This document shows positions 43,242-52,708 of a DNA stretch of 64,000 nt, piece after piece (position 1 is the stretch's first letter; each line of letters opens with the position of its first letter). The position numbers were made by a program, and so were the translations under genes. Under the pieces are notes generated by a model. That model saw nothing but the letters and a program-made list of their open reading frames with translations, searched no databases and was not told the origin of the DNA. The DNA is from Carnobacterium_B sp040274945 (GTDB lineage Bacteria > Bacillota > Bacilli > Lactobacillales > Carnobacteriaceae). The DNA is taken from assembly GCF_040274945.1 (NCBI RefSeq), contig NZ_JBEMAR010000001.1, positions 372,001 through 436,000 of the forward strand, given 5' to 3'.

Positions 43242-45012
43242 CTGCTAATTCCTCCTTAGAAAGTTGAGAATAAGCGATGTCTTGATAGACTTCACACGTT
43301 TGCATCAATTCTTGATGTGTACCAATTCCAACAATTTTTCCTTCATCTAAAACAATAATTTTGTCTGCATCACGAATGGTACCAATACGTTGAGCGACAA
43401 TTAATTTTGTTGTATCTTTTAATTCTTTGTTTAACGCTGCACGTAATACACGATCTGTTTTGTAGTCTAAAGCTGAAAATGAGTCATCAAAAACCAAAAT
43501 CTCTGGCTTCCGTGAAATCGCACGTGAGATTGCTAAACGTTGACGCTGACCTCCTGATACGTTGCTTCCTGATTGAGAAATTGAGGCATCATATCCATCT
43601 TCCATTTTCTCAACAAAGTCGCTACTTTGAGCTATTTCAATAGCTTTTTTCATGTCGGCTTCAGTTACTTCGTGTCCAGCATCTCCATAACTCACATTTG
43701 AACGAACCGTACCACTGAATAAAAACGCTTTTTGTGGAACAAATCCAACTAAAGAATGCAGATATTTTTGTGTATATTCTTTGATATCCTGGCCGTTAAC
43801 TTTAATTTGGCCATCTGTTACATCAAAGAAACGAGGGATCAAATTGACTAACGTACTTTTCCCACTACCGGTAGAACCAATAAAAGCAACTGTTTCACCT
43901 TTGTTTGCCGTAAAGGAAATATTTTCCAATATAGCTTCAGAAGCATCTGGATACTGAAAAGATACATTATCAAATACTACAGTACCTTTTTGATCTTGAG
44001 TAGACTGTGTCAATGTTCCATCCTTAATGGTTTCTTTTGTATTTAAAACTTCTAAAATACGTCCAGCTGATACTGCAGCACGAGGAACGATAATAAATAC
44101 GATCGTTAACATCATAAATGAAATAACAACTTGAATAGCATAAGAAGAGAACACAACCATATCACTGAATATATCAACACGATCTAAAACACTTGCTTGA
44201 CTAGTTAGTTGAACATCATTGATTAAGTAAGCACCGATCCAGTAAATAGATAAACTTAATCCACTCATGATCAATGTCATCCCTGGTCCCATAATCGCCA
44301 TGATTCTATTGATAAATAAGTTTGTATTCATTAGTTTGTGATTTGCTGTTTCAAATTTTTCTTCTTCAAAATTTTCCGCATTGTATGCACGAATAACACG
44401 TAATCCGGTTAGATTTTCACGTGTAACTCGATTAAGGTTATCTGTTAAGTTTTGGATCACCTTAAATTTCGGTAAAGCGAATATAACTACAACACTTATG
44501 ATAAGGAGCAATACAACTACAGCACCTGCTGTTGAAAGTGTCCACTCCCAAGACTTATCAACTATTTTTGAAATGGCCCATATAGCCATAATAGGAGCTT
44601 TGATTAACACTTGCATACCTAATGACATTGCCATTTGAATCTGGGTTACATCATTTGAAGAACGGGTGATCAAACTTGAAGTAGAAAAATGATTGATTTC
44701 TTCCATTGAAAATCCTTCAACCTTTGTAAATACTTCTGATCTTATCGTGCGAGAAAGACCAGCCGCTACTTTTGAAACAAAAAACACTGTTACAAAAGAT
44801 GCGACTAAGCTACCTAGAGCACACAGCATCATATAGCCGCCATTTTCAAATATATCTTGCATTTTTGAACCCGGAATTTGAATAAGTTGCGTAATTTTAG
44901 ACATATATTCTGGTAGTTCTAAATCCAAATAGACTTGAACAACTATAAAGATAACGCTAAATAAAATCATCATCCATTCTTTTCGTTTTAAATATTTTAA
45001 TATTTTTAGCAT
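43234..45012 (-). CDS. Heterodimeric ABC exporter, subunit with degenerate Walker B
   Basis: A 592-residue half-transporter with an N-terminal six-helix membrane domain and C-terminal ATPase. Walker A is GSTGSGKST and the signature VSGGQRQR. Walker B reads ILVFDDSFSALD, with Asp where the catalytic Glu should be. That substitution marks the non-hydrolysing site of heterodimeric exporters, and its opposite face would be the LSAGQ of the partner. The gene lies 31 bases after the MarR-type regulator gene and overlaps the partner gene. Confidence 0.93.
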   Translation of the reverse strand: MLKILKYLKRKEWMMILFSVIFIVVQVYLDLELPEYMSKITQLIQIPGSKMQDIFENGGYMMLCALGSLVASFVTVFFVSKVAAGLSRTIRSEVFTKVEGFSMEEINHFSTSSLITRSSNDVTQIQMAMSLGMQVLIKAPIMAIWAISKIVDKSWEWTLSTAGAVVVLLLIISVVVIFALPKFKVIQNLTDNLNRVTRENLTGLRVIRAYNAENFEEEKFETANHKLMNTNLFINRIMAIMGPGMTLIMSGLSLSIYWIGAYLINDVQLTSQASVLDRVDIFSDMVVFSSYAIQVVISFMMLTIVFIIVPRAAVSAGRILEVLNTKETIKDGTLTQSTQDQKGTVVFDNVSFQYPDASEAILENISFTANKGETVAFIGSTGSGKSTLVNLIPRFFDVTDGQIKVNGQDIKEYTQKYLHSLVGFVPQKAFLFSGTVRSNVSYGDAGHEVTEADMKKAIEIAQSSDFVEKMEDGYDASISQSGSNVSGGQRQRLAISRAISRKPEILVFDDSFSALDYKTDRVLRAALNKELKDTTKLIVAQRIGTIRDADKIIVLDEGKIVGIGTHQELMQTCEVYQDIAYSQLSKEELADE

Positions 45013-45043
45013 AGTCGTTCTCCTTCGTTTCTTTAACTGAGTC

Positions 45044-45466
45044 TTACTCTATATCTTTCAACATATTTTGTTGCATCTTATGAATGGTCTTGAAAAACTG
45101 TTCAAGCTCTTCTTCAGTTAATCCTTCGATTAATAAATTTTCAATTCTCTGGTATTCTCTTGTTACTTCTTCAACCAAACTCTGACCTTTTTCTGATAAT
45201 TGTAACTTTTTCACTCGTGCATCCGTTTCAATGGAAATCCGCTTAATTAATCCTTTATCTTCCATACTTTTCAACATTTTTGAAGTAGTAGAACGACGCA
45301 TTGAAAATTTTTTTTCAATGTCTTTTTGGAATATGTCTTCGTCTTTAGCATTATTTAAAAAACCAATAATCATTCCATGCATCTTAGTAATATGATGATT
45401 ATCGTCTTCTATTTTAAAAGATTCAACATTTCTGTGTATGAAATTTACCAATTTACGTATTTCCAT
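45044..45466 (-). CDS. MarR family transcriptional regulator
   Basis: A 140-residue winged-helix regulator. The DNA-binding part covers DIFQKDIEKKFSMRRSTTSKM and the wing around IETDARVKKLQL, flanked by dimerisation helices. I favour ATG 45466, nine bases after AAGG; the GTG at 45520 would add 18 residues but lacks a spaced ribosome site. It heads the exporter operon and is very probably its own repressor through the palindrome at 45552-45581, with release on binding a ligand the pump exports. Confidence 0.9.
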   Translation of the reverse strand: MEIRKLVNFIHRNVESFKIEDDNHHITKMHGMIIGFLNNAKDEDIFQKDIEKKFSMRRSTTSKMLKSMEDKGLIKRISIETDARVKKLQLSEKGQSLVEEVTREYQRIENLLIEGLTEEELEQFFKTIHKMQQNMLKDIE

Positions 45467-45551
45467 TCCAATTGCCTTTTCATTACTTTCCTCATCAAAA
45501 AAAATTTTTTTCCACCTCACTCTTTTGGATAACTTTCTTAAAATTTATAGA

Positions 45552-45581
45552 ATAATATAGTTAGCACGCTAACTATATTAT
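45552..45581 (-). promoter_or_regulatory. 30-bp MarR operator
   Basis: ATAATATAGTTAGC, AC, GCTAACTATATTAT: perfect 14-bp arms with a 2-base centre. It covers the -10 of the operon promoter. A further half site GCTAAC lies at 45588-45593. Confidence 0.85.
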
Positions 45582-45603
45582 CTTATTGCTAACTTAAAGT
45601 CAA
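45575..45603 (-). promoter_or_regulatory. Promoter of the marR-exporter operon
   Basis: TTGACT (45603-45598), 17 bases, TAATAT (45580-45575) on the minus strand. Operator overlap implies repression by blocking polymerase. Confidence 0.85.
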
Positions 45604-45632
45604 TAGAAAAGTCAGGTTTAATATTTTTCTAC

Positions 45633-45670
45633 AAAAAAAGTACCAACAGATTAAAAATCTGTTGGTACTT
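45633..45670 (-). terminator. Terminator of the fifth csp gene
   Basis: AAGTACCAACAGATT pairs with AATCTGTTGGTACTT around a short A loop; seven T residues follow on the minus strand. Confidence 0.92.
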
Positions 45671-45688
45671 CGATTAATTGAATTAAAA

Positions 45689-45889
45689 TTAAAGTTTTAC
45701 AACGTTTGCAGCTTGCGCTCCACGATTTCCTTCAACGATCTCAAATTCAACTGCTTGTCCTTCTTCTAATGATTTGAAGCCATCACCTGTAATTGCACTA
45801 AAGTGTACAAACACGTCGTCTCCACCTTCAACCTCAATAAAACCAAACCCTTTTTCTGCATTAAACCATTTTACTGTTCCTTTTTCCAT
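45689..45889 (-). CDS. Cold-shock protein, divergent fifth copy
   Basis: A 66-residue CspA-type protein with the same RNA-binding motifs (KGFGFIE, VFVHF) but about a dozen differences from the tandem array proteins, for example VEGGDD for REGADD and EFEIVEG for TFDVEEG. It is more acidic around the C-terminal half. Its leader is about 80 bases and unrelated to those of the array, so it is probably regulated differently. It is monocistronic. Confidence 0.96.
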   Translation of the reverse strand: MEKGTVKWFNAEKGFGFIEVEGGDDVFVHFSAITGDGFKSLEEGQAVEFEIVEGNRGAQAANVVKL

Positions 45890-45977
45890 AATTCACTGTA
45901 CCTCCGCTTAGTCATTTTGCAATTGATTCTTTTTTGTGACTTATCGTCTTTAAAAAAATAAAATCGATCACAAAATT

Positions 45978-46006
45978 ATTATAACTTAGGGTTTTTAGTT
46001 TTGCAA
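45978..46006 (-). promoter_or_regulatory. Promoter of the fifth csp gene
   Basis: TTGCAA, 17 bases, TATAAT on the minus strand. Confidence 0.8.
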
Positions 46007-46049
46007 GGGTTTACTTTGCTTTAACAGCAACATTTTCATTTATGTTTTT

Positions 46050-47030
46050 TTAATCAATCGTAAGTTCCTTTAAAAATTTATGGTAATTTTCATTTTCATT
46101 TAGTGGGATTTGGGTATGATTATCTAGTTTATGAGTTAAAATGTCTTCTAATGAGATAGACACTTTATTTAAATACGTTGCATTTCCAATTAAGTCCATC
46201 CAGTAAATTCCATCTTCATCTTTGTGAACAACTGTTTGAACCATTCCCCCAGGGTTAGTCACTTGAATCTTTTCTTCAAATTGGCCATTTTTTAATAACA
46301 CATACATTAAACTGCTCGCTGCCATTGCAGTACCGCAAGCATTTGTAAAACCTACTCCTCTTTCAAAAGTACGGACAAATAGGGATTGTTTATCCAATAC
46401 TTCTACAAAGCTAACATTTACTCCGTCAGGAAAATAAGGGTTTTTACCATTTAAATAGGTTGCAAGCTCCTCAAATTGTGAACTGTATACTGTTTCATGA
46501 TCAACAAAACTGATTAAATGAGGATTTGGCACTGCAACCGCAGAAAATCGCAAATTAGTAGCTAGTTCTGGTAATTCTTGATCAATAAACTTTTCTGATG
46601 ACCAATTGAATGGCAAATCATCTACATTAAAAGATACTGGAGAAATCTCTACTTGAAAAGTTTGAATATCTTTTCCTAATTCTTCTGCTTTTTTTACGTG
46701 TAGATCAGCATGCATTGTTTCAACAACAAACTCATTTTTTTTATTTTTTTCAGAAAGATAACGCGCAACCGTTCTTAATCCATTGCCACACATACTAGCT
46801 TCACTACCATCATAATTGATTACTCTCATACGTCCGTCTGATTCTTCATGATTCGTTGTTCCTACTAAAAGAACTCCGTCAGCTCCCTTTAGAAGCCCTG
46901 TGTTGCGATCCGTAATGATTTGAGTCAGAGATACAAGTTCATCTTGTGTCACTGTTCTTTCGAGCAATGTTTCATCTAAAATAAAAAATTCGTTTTCTGA
47001 TCCATGAACTTTAATTAAGTCTACTTGCAT
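46050..47030 (-). CDS. dapF: Diaminopimelate epimerase
   Basis: A 326-residue PLP-independent racemase converting LL- to meso-diaminopimelate. The two catalytic cysteines are in MCGNGLRTVARY near residue 80 and FTNACGTAMAA near 234. ATG 47030 follows AAAGGAGG; the upstream extension to 47060 covers that site. It is a single gene here. Its product is the substrate for the DAP-type MurE in this window and a precursor of lysine. Confidence 0.95.
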   Translation of the reverse strand: MQVDLIKVHGSENEFFILDETLLERTVTQDELVSLTQIITDRNTGLLKGADGVLLVGTTNHEESDGRMRVINYDGSEASMCGNGLRTVARYLSEKNKKNEFVVETMHADLHVKKAEELGKDIQTFQVEISPVSFNVDDLPFNWSSEKFIDQELPELATNLRFSAVAVPNPHLISFVDHETVYSSQFEELATYLNGKNPYFPDGVNVSFVEVLDKQSLFVRTFERGVGFTNACGTAMAASSLMYVLLKNGQFEEKIQVTNPGGMVQTVVHKDEDGIYWMDLIGNATYLNKVSISLEDILTHKLDNHTQIPLNENENYHKFLKELTID

Positions 47031-47106
47031 AATGATTGTACCTCCTTTTTTCCTTACCATATTTTACCATTTCATTTACAGATTACAATAAAAAATATAA
47101 AGTATC

Positions 47107-47146
47107 AAAATAAGGGAGTGAGACGTTTGTCTCACTCCCTTATTTT
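47107..47146. terminator. Terminator between ileS and dapF
   Basis: A perfect 18-bp stem, AAAATAAGGGAGTGAGAC with its complement, around GTTT. It ends ileS and separates it from dapF. Confidence 0.92.
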
Positions 47147-47155
47147 ATAACAGGT

Positions 47156-49945
47156 TTATTCTTCTTCAGCTTCAGGTACTAAAGCTTCTGGAAAATGTTC
47201 TTCAACGATTGCTGCACAACGAGCACAAAGAGTTGGTGCATTTTCATCAGAACCTACATCTTCTTTGATAGCGCGACATCTTTCGCAAGTTTCTCCATGA
47301 GCGTGTTCTACTACAACCGCTACAGACTCTGAATGAACCGCATGACTAGGTGCATCTTCAATCGACTCTGCTATTTCTAAATTAGAAACAATTAATAATT
47401 GTGCTAAATTACTATTTAACGAAACAAACAAGTCTTTTGTTTGTTCTGTAGGGTAAAGAGTTACTTTTGCTTCAAAAGATTTTCCAATGATTTTTTCATT
47501 ACGTGCTTCTTCAAGAGCTTTTTGAACCACATCGCGAATATCCATGAAAGCATCCCACATGTCTAATAGTTCAGCTTCATTTTCATAACGATCGATAGCT
47601 GGCATATCCGTTAATTGAACGAACTCATCAGTTTCACTTAAGAATGACCAAATTTCTTCAGCAGTATGTGGAAGAATTGGTGTTAATAGTTTTGTAATTT
47701 TTACTAATACTTCATAGAACACTGTTTGCATAGCACGGCGTTCATAAGCATCCTCAGCTTCAATATAAACAACATCTTTAGCGAAATCTAAATAGAATTG
47801 AGACAAGTCAACTGTACAGAAGTTATTAATTAATTGATAGATAGAAGAAAATTCATAGTTATCATAATGCCCTTCTGCTTTTTCTACCAATTGATTTAAA
47901 CGAATCATTAGGTATTTGTCTACAGATCTTAAATCATTAAACTCTACTTTGTTTGTTGAAGGATTGTAGTCAGCGGTATTAGCCAATAAGAAACGCATAG
48001 TATTACGAATTTTGCGGTAAACTTCAGAAACTTGTTTTAAGATTTCATCACTCACACGCACATCTGCTTGTGTATCTACACTTGAAACCCATAGACGCAC
48101 AATGTCGGCTCCCATTTGCTTAATAACTTTACTTGGTGCAATTGTATTTCCAAGAGATTTGCTCATCTTGCGGCCATCCCCATCTAAAACCATTCCTTGA
48201 GAGAGAACTGTTTTATAAGGTGCTACTCCATTGATGGCTACACTGGTCGTAATGCTTGAATTAAACCAACCACGGTATTGATCTGAACCTTCAAGATACA
48301 TATCAGCTGGAAAAGTTAAGTTTTCTCTAGCTCTTAGTACAGCTTCATGAGATGAACCAGAATCAAACCATACATCCATGATGTCTGTTTCTTTTGTAAA
48401 TTGATTATTTGGACTTGAGGGATGAGTGAATCCTTCTGGTAATAACTCTTTAGCTTCGCGTTCAAACCAAATATTTGAACCAAACTCTCCAAATAAACCT
48501 GCTACGTGTTCAATTGTTTCCGGTATTATAATAGCTTCGCCATTTTCACCATAGAAGATTGGTAAAGGAACTCCCCAAGCACGTTGACGTGAAATAACCC
48601 AATCGCCTCGATCGCGGACCATATTATACAAACGTTGCATACCCCATTTTTGAACCCATTCAACGCCTTCAACGGCTTCTAAAATGTCTCCACGGAATTG
48701 ATCAATAGAAGCAAACCATTGAGGTGTTGCACGGAAAATAACCGGTTTTTTAGTTCTCCAGTCATGTGGGTAACTATGAGTAAAGAAGTTTAATTTCAAT
48801 AGTGCTCCTTCTTTTTCCAACCACTCAGTAATGACTTTATTTCCATCATTATAAAAAATACCTTCTAAACCTGGAGCTTCATCTGTAAAACAACCCTTAT
48901 CATCAACTGGTGATAAAACACTTAATTTGTATTTTTGTCCTACAATAAAGTCATCATCTCCATGACCTGGAGCTGTATGAACAAGACCAGTACCGGCTTC
49001 AAGAGTTACATGGTCTCCTAAAATCAAAAGAGAAGTACGGTCATACATTGGGTGTTGAGCCGTCATGAACTCCAAGTCTTTACCTTTTAATTCTTTAATC
49101 GTTTCAACTTGATTCCAACCAATTTCTTCTGCGACAGCATCAATCAAGTCTTTTGCTAAAACATATTTCTTACCGTCTGCAACTACAACAGAATAATCAT
49201 ATTCTGGATGAACAGTAATAGCAAGATTTGATGGGATAGTCCATGGTGTAGTTGTCCAAATAACAAATGAAGTATCTTCATCGATCAGACCTTTTCCATC
49301 AACAACTTTAAAACCTACATAAATACTTGCTGATTTAACGTCTTTGTATTCAATTTCAGCTTCTGCAAGTGCAGATTCACTAGATGGAGACCAATAAATA
49401 GGTTTTAAGCCTTTATAGATATAACCCTTTTCGGCCATTTTCCCAAACACGCGAATTTGAGCTTCTTCATATTCTTTCGTTAATGTTACGTATGGATGAT
49501 CCCATTCTCCCGCTACACCTAAACGTTTAAAATCTTCTTTTTGTTTATTTACTTGCTCCCAAGCATACTCTTCACATAACTTACGGAATTCTGCAAGGCT
49601 CATTTCTTTACGCTTAACACCTTTATTTGTTAAGGCTTGTTCAATTGGCAGACCATGAGTGTCCCAACCTGGAACGTAAGGAGATCTGAATCCAGACATT
49701 GATTTGTAACGTACAATGATATCTTTACTGATTTTATTCAAAGCGTGTCCAATATGGATGTTTCCATTTGCATACGGTGGCCCATCATGTAAAACGAATG
49801 TTGGTTTGCCTTCATTGATTTTTTGTCTTTGTCCATAAATATCCAATTCTTCCCAGTTTTTTTGCCATTCTAGCTCACGAACTGGTAAATTTCCACGCAT
49901 GGGAAATTTTGTTTTTCCTAATTGTAATGTTTCTTTCATTTTCAT
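47156..49945 (-). CDS. ileS: Isoleucyl-tRNA synthetase
   Basis: A 929-residue class Ia synthetase. HIGHALNK is near residue 59 and KMSKS near 600; the editing domain lies between. The C-terminal zinc site has two CxxC pairs (CERC and CARC near 888-911), as in bacterial mupirocin-sensitive enzymes. The start follows AAGGGG. It is the last gene of the division cluster in the usual Bacilli order (divIVA then ileS) and is controlled by its T-box. Confidence 0.98.
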   Translation of the reverse strand: MKMKETLQLGKTKFPMRGNLPVRELEWQKNWEELDIYGQRQKINEGKPTFVLHDGPPYANGNIHIGHALNKISKDIIVRYKSMSGFRSPYVPGWDTHGLPIEQALTNKGVKRKEMSLAEFRKLCEEYAWEQVNKQKEDFKRLGVAGEWDHPYVTLTKEYEEAQIRVFGKMAEKGYIYKGLKPIYWSPSSESALAEAEIEYKDVKSASIYVGFKVVDGKGLIDEDTSFVIWTTTPWTIPSNLAITVHPEYDYSVVVADGKKYVLAKDLIDAVAEEIGWNQVETIKELKGKDLEFMTAQHPMYDRTSLLILGDHVTLEAGTGLVHTAPGHGDDDFIVGQKYKLSVLSPVDDKGCFTDEAPGLEGIFYNDGNKVITEWLEKEGALLKLNFFTHSYPHDWRTKKPVIFRATPQWFASIDQFRGDILEAVEGVEWVQKWGMQRLYNMVRDRGDWVISRQRAWGVPLPIFYGENGEAIIIPETIEHVAGLFGEFGSNIWFEREAKELLPEGFTHPSSPNNQFTKETDIMDVWFDSGSSHEAVLRARENLTFPADMYLEGSDQYRGWFNSSITTSVAINGVAPYKTVLSQGMVLDGDGRKMSKSLGNTIAPSKVIKQMGADIVRLWVSSVDTQADVRVSDEILKQVSEVYRKIRNTMRFLLANTADYNPSTNKVEFNDLRSVDKYLMIRLNQLVEKAEGHYDNYEFSSIYQLINNFCTVDLSQFYLDFAKDVVYIEAEDAYERRAMQTVFYEVLVKITKLLTPILPHTAEEIWSFLSETDEFVQLTDMPAIDRYENEAELLDMWDAFMDIRDVVQKALEEARNEKIIGKSFEAKVTLYPTEQTKDLFVSLNSNLAQLLIVSNLEIAESIEDAPSHAVHSESVAVVVEHAHGETCERCRAIKEDVGSDENAPTLCARCAAIVEEHFPEALVPEAEEE

Positions 49946-50044
49946 TAAGATCTACCCCTTATTTGTTCTATTTTATTTCCTTAATTCCAAAATGACATGC
50001 TCATCATACAACTGAGATTTATCAATTGCAACTAATCTTATCAA

Positions 50045-50280
50045 TAAAAAAAAGACTTCATCCCTAGAGGGACGAAATCTTCGTGGTACCACCCAAATTT
50101 AGAAGGAAAAAATTTGGAACTTTCTCCTTCTCTTAAGTAATTGTATAACGTCAATTAACCGGTTAATTTTACTCAAGTTCAAATTAACACTCATGGAGGA
50201 TCTGACAACTAGAAGGGACTGTTAGGCTTTCACTATCTCTAACTCGCTTACTTTAGTGTTCTAGTGTTTTTCTGTTCCAT
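50045..50280 (-). promoter_or_regulatory. T-box leader of ileS, ATC specifier
   Basis: T-box core GGGTGGTACCACG at 50094-50082; specifier AUC (isoleucine) at 50201-50199, six bases before the conserved GAG; terminator pairing AAGATTTCGTCCC with GGGATGAAGTCTT before a run of eight T residues. UGGU fits discriminator A. Confidence 0.92.
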
Positions 50281-50293
50281 TCACTGCTTTTAC

Positions 50294-50980
50294 TTATTTA
50301 GGCAATTCAATAGCTGGCAAAGTGCCTTCTAATGAAGGTTGTTCTTGTATATTATTATTTTCTATTTCATTGGTGCTAACTACTGTCAGTCTCTCAGAAT
50401 TATTCTCTTCAATTGTTTCATCGTTCGATTCAACATCAGAACTCACAACTTCTTCTGGTTGATTAACACTTGCTAAAATTTCTTTTAATGTAGGAATGTT
50501 GAGTGTTTCTTCTTCAGCAGGTCGTAACAAATCATCCCATTCTGAATTCTTAACCATTTCTAGTTGAGATTCTATCATAATTTGCAGACGTTGTTTAAAG
50601 ACTCTACTTTGTTTTTTCAATTCATCTGTTTCAGTAGTAATTTTTCTAGCTTTAGAAACTGCCTCATCCAACAAACGATCCGCATTTTTTTCAGCTTCTA
50701 AACGAATAATATTTGCTTCTTTAGCCGCATTTTCTTTTAATCTATCTGCTGCATCTTGAGCAACAATAATCGATTTATTTAGAGCGTCTTGAAGATTGTT
50801 GAAATGCCCAACCTTTTCTTCAGAAAATTGCAAGTTTTTTTCTAATTCACGTTTTTCTTTTAAAACCATTTCGTAGTCCTTAATGATTTGATCTAAATAA
50901 TCATTTACTTGATCTTGATCGTAGCCTCGCATCTTGACAGGGAACTCTTTGTTATGTATATCTAAGGGAGTCAACACCAT
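50294..50980 (-). CDS. divIVA: Cell division protein DivIVA
   Basis: A 228-residue coiled-coil protein that binds curved membrane at poles and septa. The N-terminal lipid-binding domain (TPLDIHNKEFPVKMRGYDQDQVNDYL) is followed by a coiled coil to about residue 160 and a long acidic, N/E-rich tail of about 65 residues that is probably disordered. ATG 50980 follows GGAGGTG; the upstream ATG overlaps that site. Together with MinCD in this window it forms the division-site selection system. Confidence 0.95.
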   Translation of the reverse strand: MVLTPLDIHNKEFPVKMRGYDQDQVNDYLDQIIKDYEMVLKEKRELEKNLQFSEEKVGHFNNLQDALNKSIIVAQDAADRLKENAAKEANIIRLEAEKNADRLLDEAVSKARKITTETDELKKQSRVFKQRLQIMIESQLEMVKNSEWDDLLRPAEEETLNIPTLKEILASVNQPEEVVSSDVESNDETIEENNSERLTVVSTNEIENNNIQEQPSLEGTLPAIELPK

Positions 50981-51063
50981 ATAAGACACCTCCATTTTTT
51001 TAATTTTTACGTGCTTTAGTACTAAATTATCATAAACTAACTTACAAGTAAATGAGTTAACCG

Positions 51064-51846
51064 TTATTTATATAATACACCTAACTGCAAACGCCATTTA
51101 TCTTTTTTAGTTTTGCCTTCAATTTCTTGAACTTGTAACCGTCCATATCCTCTAACTGAAACAATATCTAACAACCCAATTTCAAAATCTGGTCGAGTTG
51201 ATTCAACCCAATTCAACTTCACTTTTCCTGATTCGATCATCTGTTTAGCACGTTGTCTAGACATCTTAAAAACGCTGGAAACCAACGTATCCAAACGCAT
51301 GGATGAAACTGTTTGACTTTCAATCGTCCAATTATCTATAGGAACTAAAATGTCGGTATAGTCTCTTTCTTCCATACGGACTGCAACTTTCCCAATACTG
51401 ATAACTTGCTGTTCCACATAACTTTTCGTTGTATTTTCAACAAATACTTGCCAACGTGTACCATCCGAAATGATATCTCCGAAATAATCTCTTTTTAGCC
51501 CAGTTGACAGCAGAGTTCCTAATACTTTTCCATGTGACAACGATGCAAATTTTATAGGGTAACGGATTTCACAAATCGTTATTCCAAAATCATCCTGCTT
51601 CGGAGTGAAATATGAAGGGCAAATGAAAGCTCTCACCCTCTCTGCTGCTTCATATCCTCCAAAAGAATGAATAGTAATCTCGCTATTTTTCCCAACGATT
51701 GTTTTTACGATATGCAATTGACGGGGATCTAAAAAATTTGTCAAATAAGGAGTATATTGGTCTTCAACGTTTCTTATCCAACCAATAACTATATCAATAA
51801 AGGATTGCTCTTCTTTTCTAAAATGTTGATAGACATTTTCAATCAT
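51064..51846 (-). CDS. S4-domain RNA-binding protein YlmH
   Basis: A 260-residue protein of the YlmH family. The C-terminal S4 RNA-binding domain (RLDTLVSSVFKMSRQRAKQMIESGKV near residues 180-205) is clear. It is part of the ylmEFGH group downstream of ftsZ in Gram-positives; homologues are associated with ribosome rescue or quality control. The position between the YggT-like gene and divIVA is conserved. The start follows AGGAGGTA. Confidence 0.92.
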   Translation of the reverse strand: MIENVYQHFRKEEQSFIDIVIGWIRNVEDQYTPYLTNFLDPRQLHIVKTIVGKNSEITIHSFGGYEAAERVRAFICPSYFTPKQDDFGITICEIRYPIKFASLSHGKVLGTLLSTGLKRDYFGDIISDGTRWQVFVENTTKSYVEQQVISIGKVAVRMEERDYTDILVPIDNWTIESQTVSSMRLDTLVSSVFKMSRQRAKQMIESGKVKLNWVESTRPDFEIGLLDIVSVRGYGRLQVQEIEGKTKKDKWRLQLGVLYK

Positions 51847-51865
51847 TAGAAAATACCTCCTTCAA

Positions 51866-52153
51866 TTAATACAAAATCCTCATGATTAGCTGAAAGAGTG
51901 AAAACAATCCGCTTTTAGCTAAATTTAAAACAATTAAAGCAACAATTCCTGAAAAACTAATCATACCAATTGGTGGGATAAACCGTCTAAAGAAGTTTAA
52001 GTACGGCTCACAAATGGATGACAATATGCGCCCAAATTTTGATTGATAAGCTCCTGGAAACCAAGACATTAAGATATATACGATAATCAGAGTAGAGTAG
52101 ATATCTAAGGCTCTAGAAAGTACCGTGTAGAGTAAAGACATAAAATAAGCCAC
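51866..52153 (-). CDS. YggT family membrane protein (YlmG)
   Basis: A 95-residue membrane protein with two long hydrophobic helices (about 8-30 and 65-85) and the YggT motif SSICEPYLNFFRRFIPPIG near residue 43. Homologues affect division or nucleoid and plastid organisation, but a biochemical role is not established. It lies between sepF and ylmH in the standard order, 20 bases from each. Confidence 0.92.
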   Translation of the reverse strand: MAYFMSLLYTVLSRALDIYSTLIIVYILMSWFPGAYQSKFGRILSSICEPYLNFFRRFIPPIGMISFSGIVALIVLNLAKSGLFSLFQLIMRILY

Positions 52154-52174
52154 TATTGATTTTTCCTCTTTTCT

Positions 52175-52660
52175 TTAATAAAAATCTTTTTCTTGCATAA
52201 CATCTGATAATGCACCATCAATTTCAACATTCTTAGGTGTACACAAGAAAATTTCTTCACCAATGCGTTGAATATCTCCGCTTATAGCGTAGATTGTTCC
52301 AGTTAAAAAATCAACGATTCTTTTAGCTTGATCTTCTTCAATACGCGTGAAATTTAAGATGACAGATTGATTGCTAAGCAGTAAATCTGCAATCTCTTGA
52401 ACTTCAGAATAAACTCTAGGTTCAAATACAACAATTTTAGATTGGTAAGGATTCTCTGGATTTTTCATTGCAACAACTTTATTTGTTGTTGCTGGTTCGC
52501 GACGTGTATTGAAAGCTCGTTGATTTTTCAATTCTCGCTTAGCTTCATTTTTTTCTGCTTTTGATGATCCACTTTCTTGATTGTCAGATGCAGTTTCTAA
52601 TTCGAATTCTTCTTCATCATTTAAACCAAAAAATTGAGACAAATTAGTTAACATACTCAT
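52175..52660 (-). CDS. sepF: Cell division protein SepF
   Basis: A 161-residue FtsZ-binding membrane anchor and septum-shape protein. An N-terminal amphipathic helix (MLTNLSQFFGLN) contacts the membrane; a polar linker follows; the globular SepF domain spans about 75-150 with VVFEPRVYSEVQEIADLLL. It is part of the post-ftsZ block, with ylmE upstream and the YggT-like gene downstream. Confidence 0.95.
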   Translation of the reverse strand: MSMLTNLSQFFGLNDEEEFELETASDNQESGSSKAEKNEAKRELKNQRAFNTRREPATTNKVVAMKNPENPYQSKIVVFEPRVYSEVQEIADLLLSNQSVILNFTRIEEDQAKRIVDFLTGTIYAISGDIQRIGEEIFLCTPKNVEIDGALSDVMQEKDFY

Positions 52661-52708
52661 TTAAAGTCCTCCTTTTTAAATCAATTCCTTCTTTACTGAA
52701 ATTGATTC

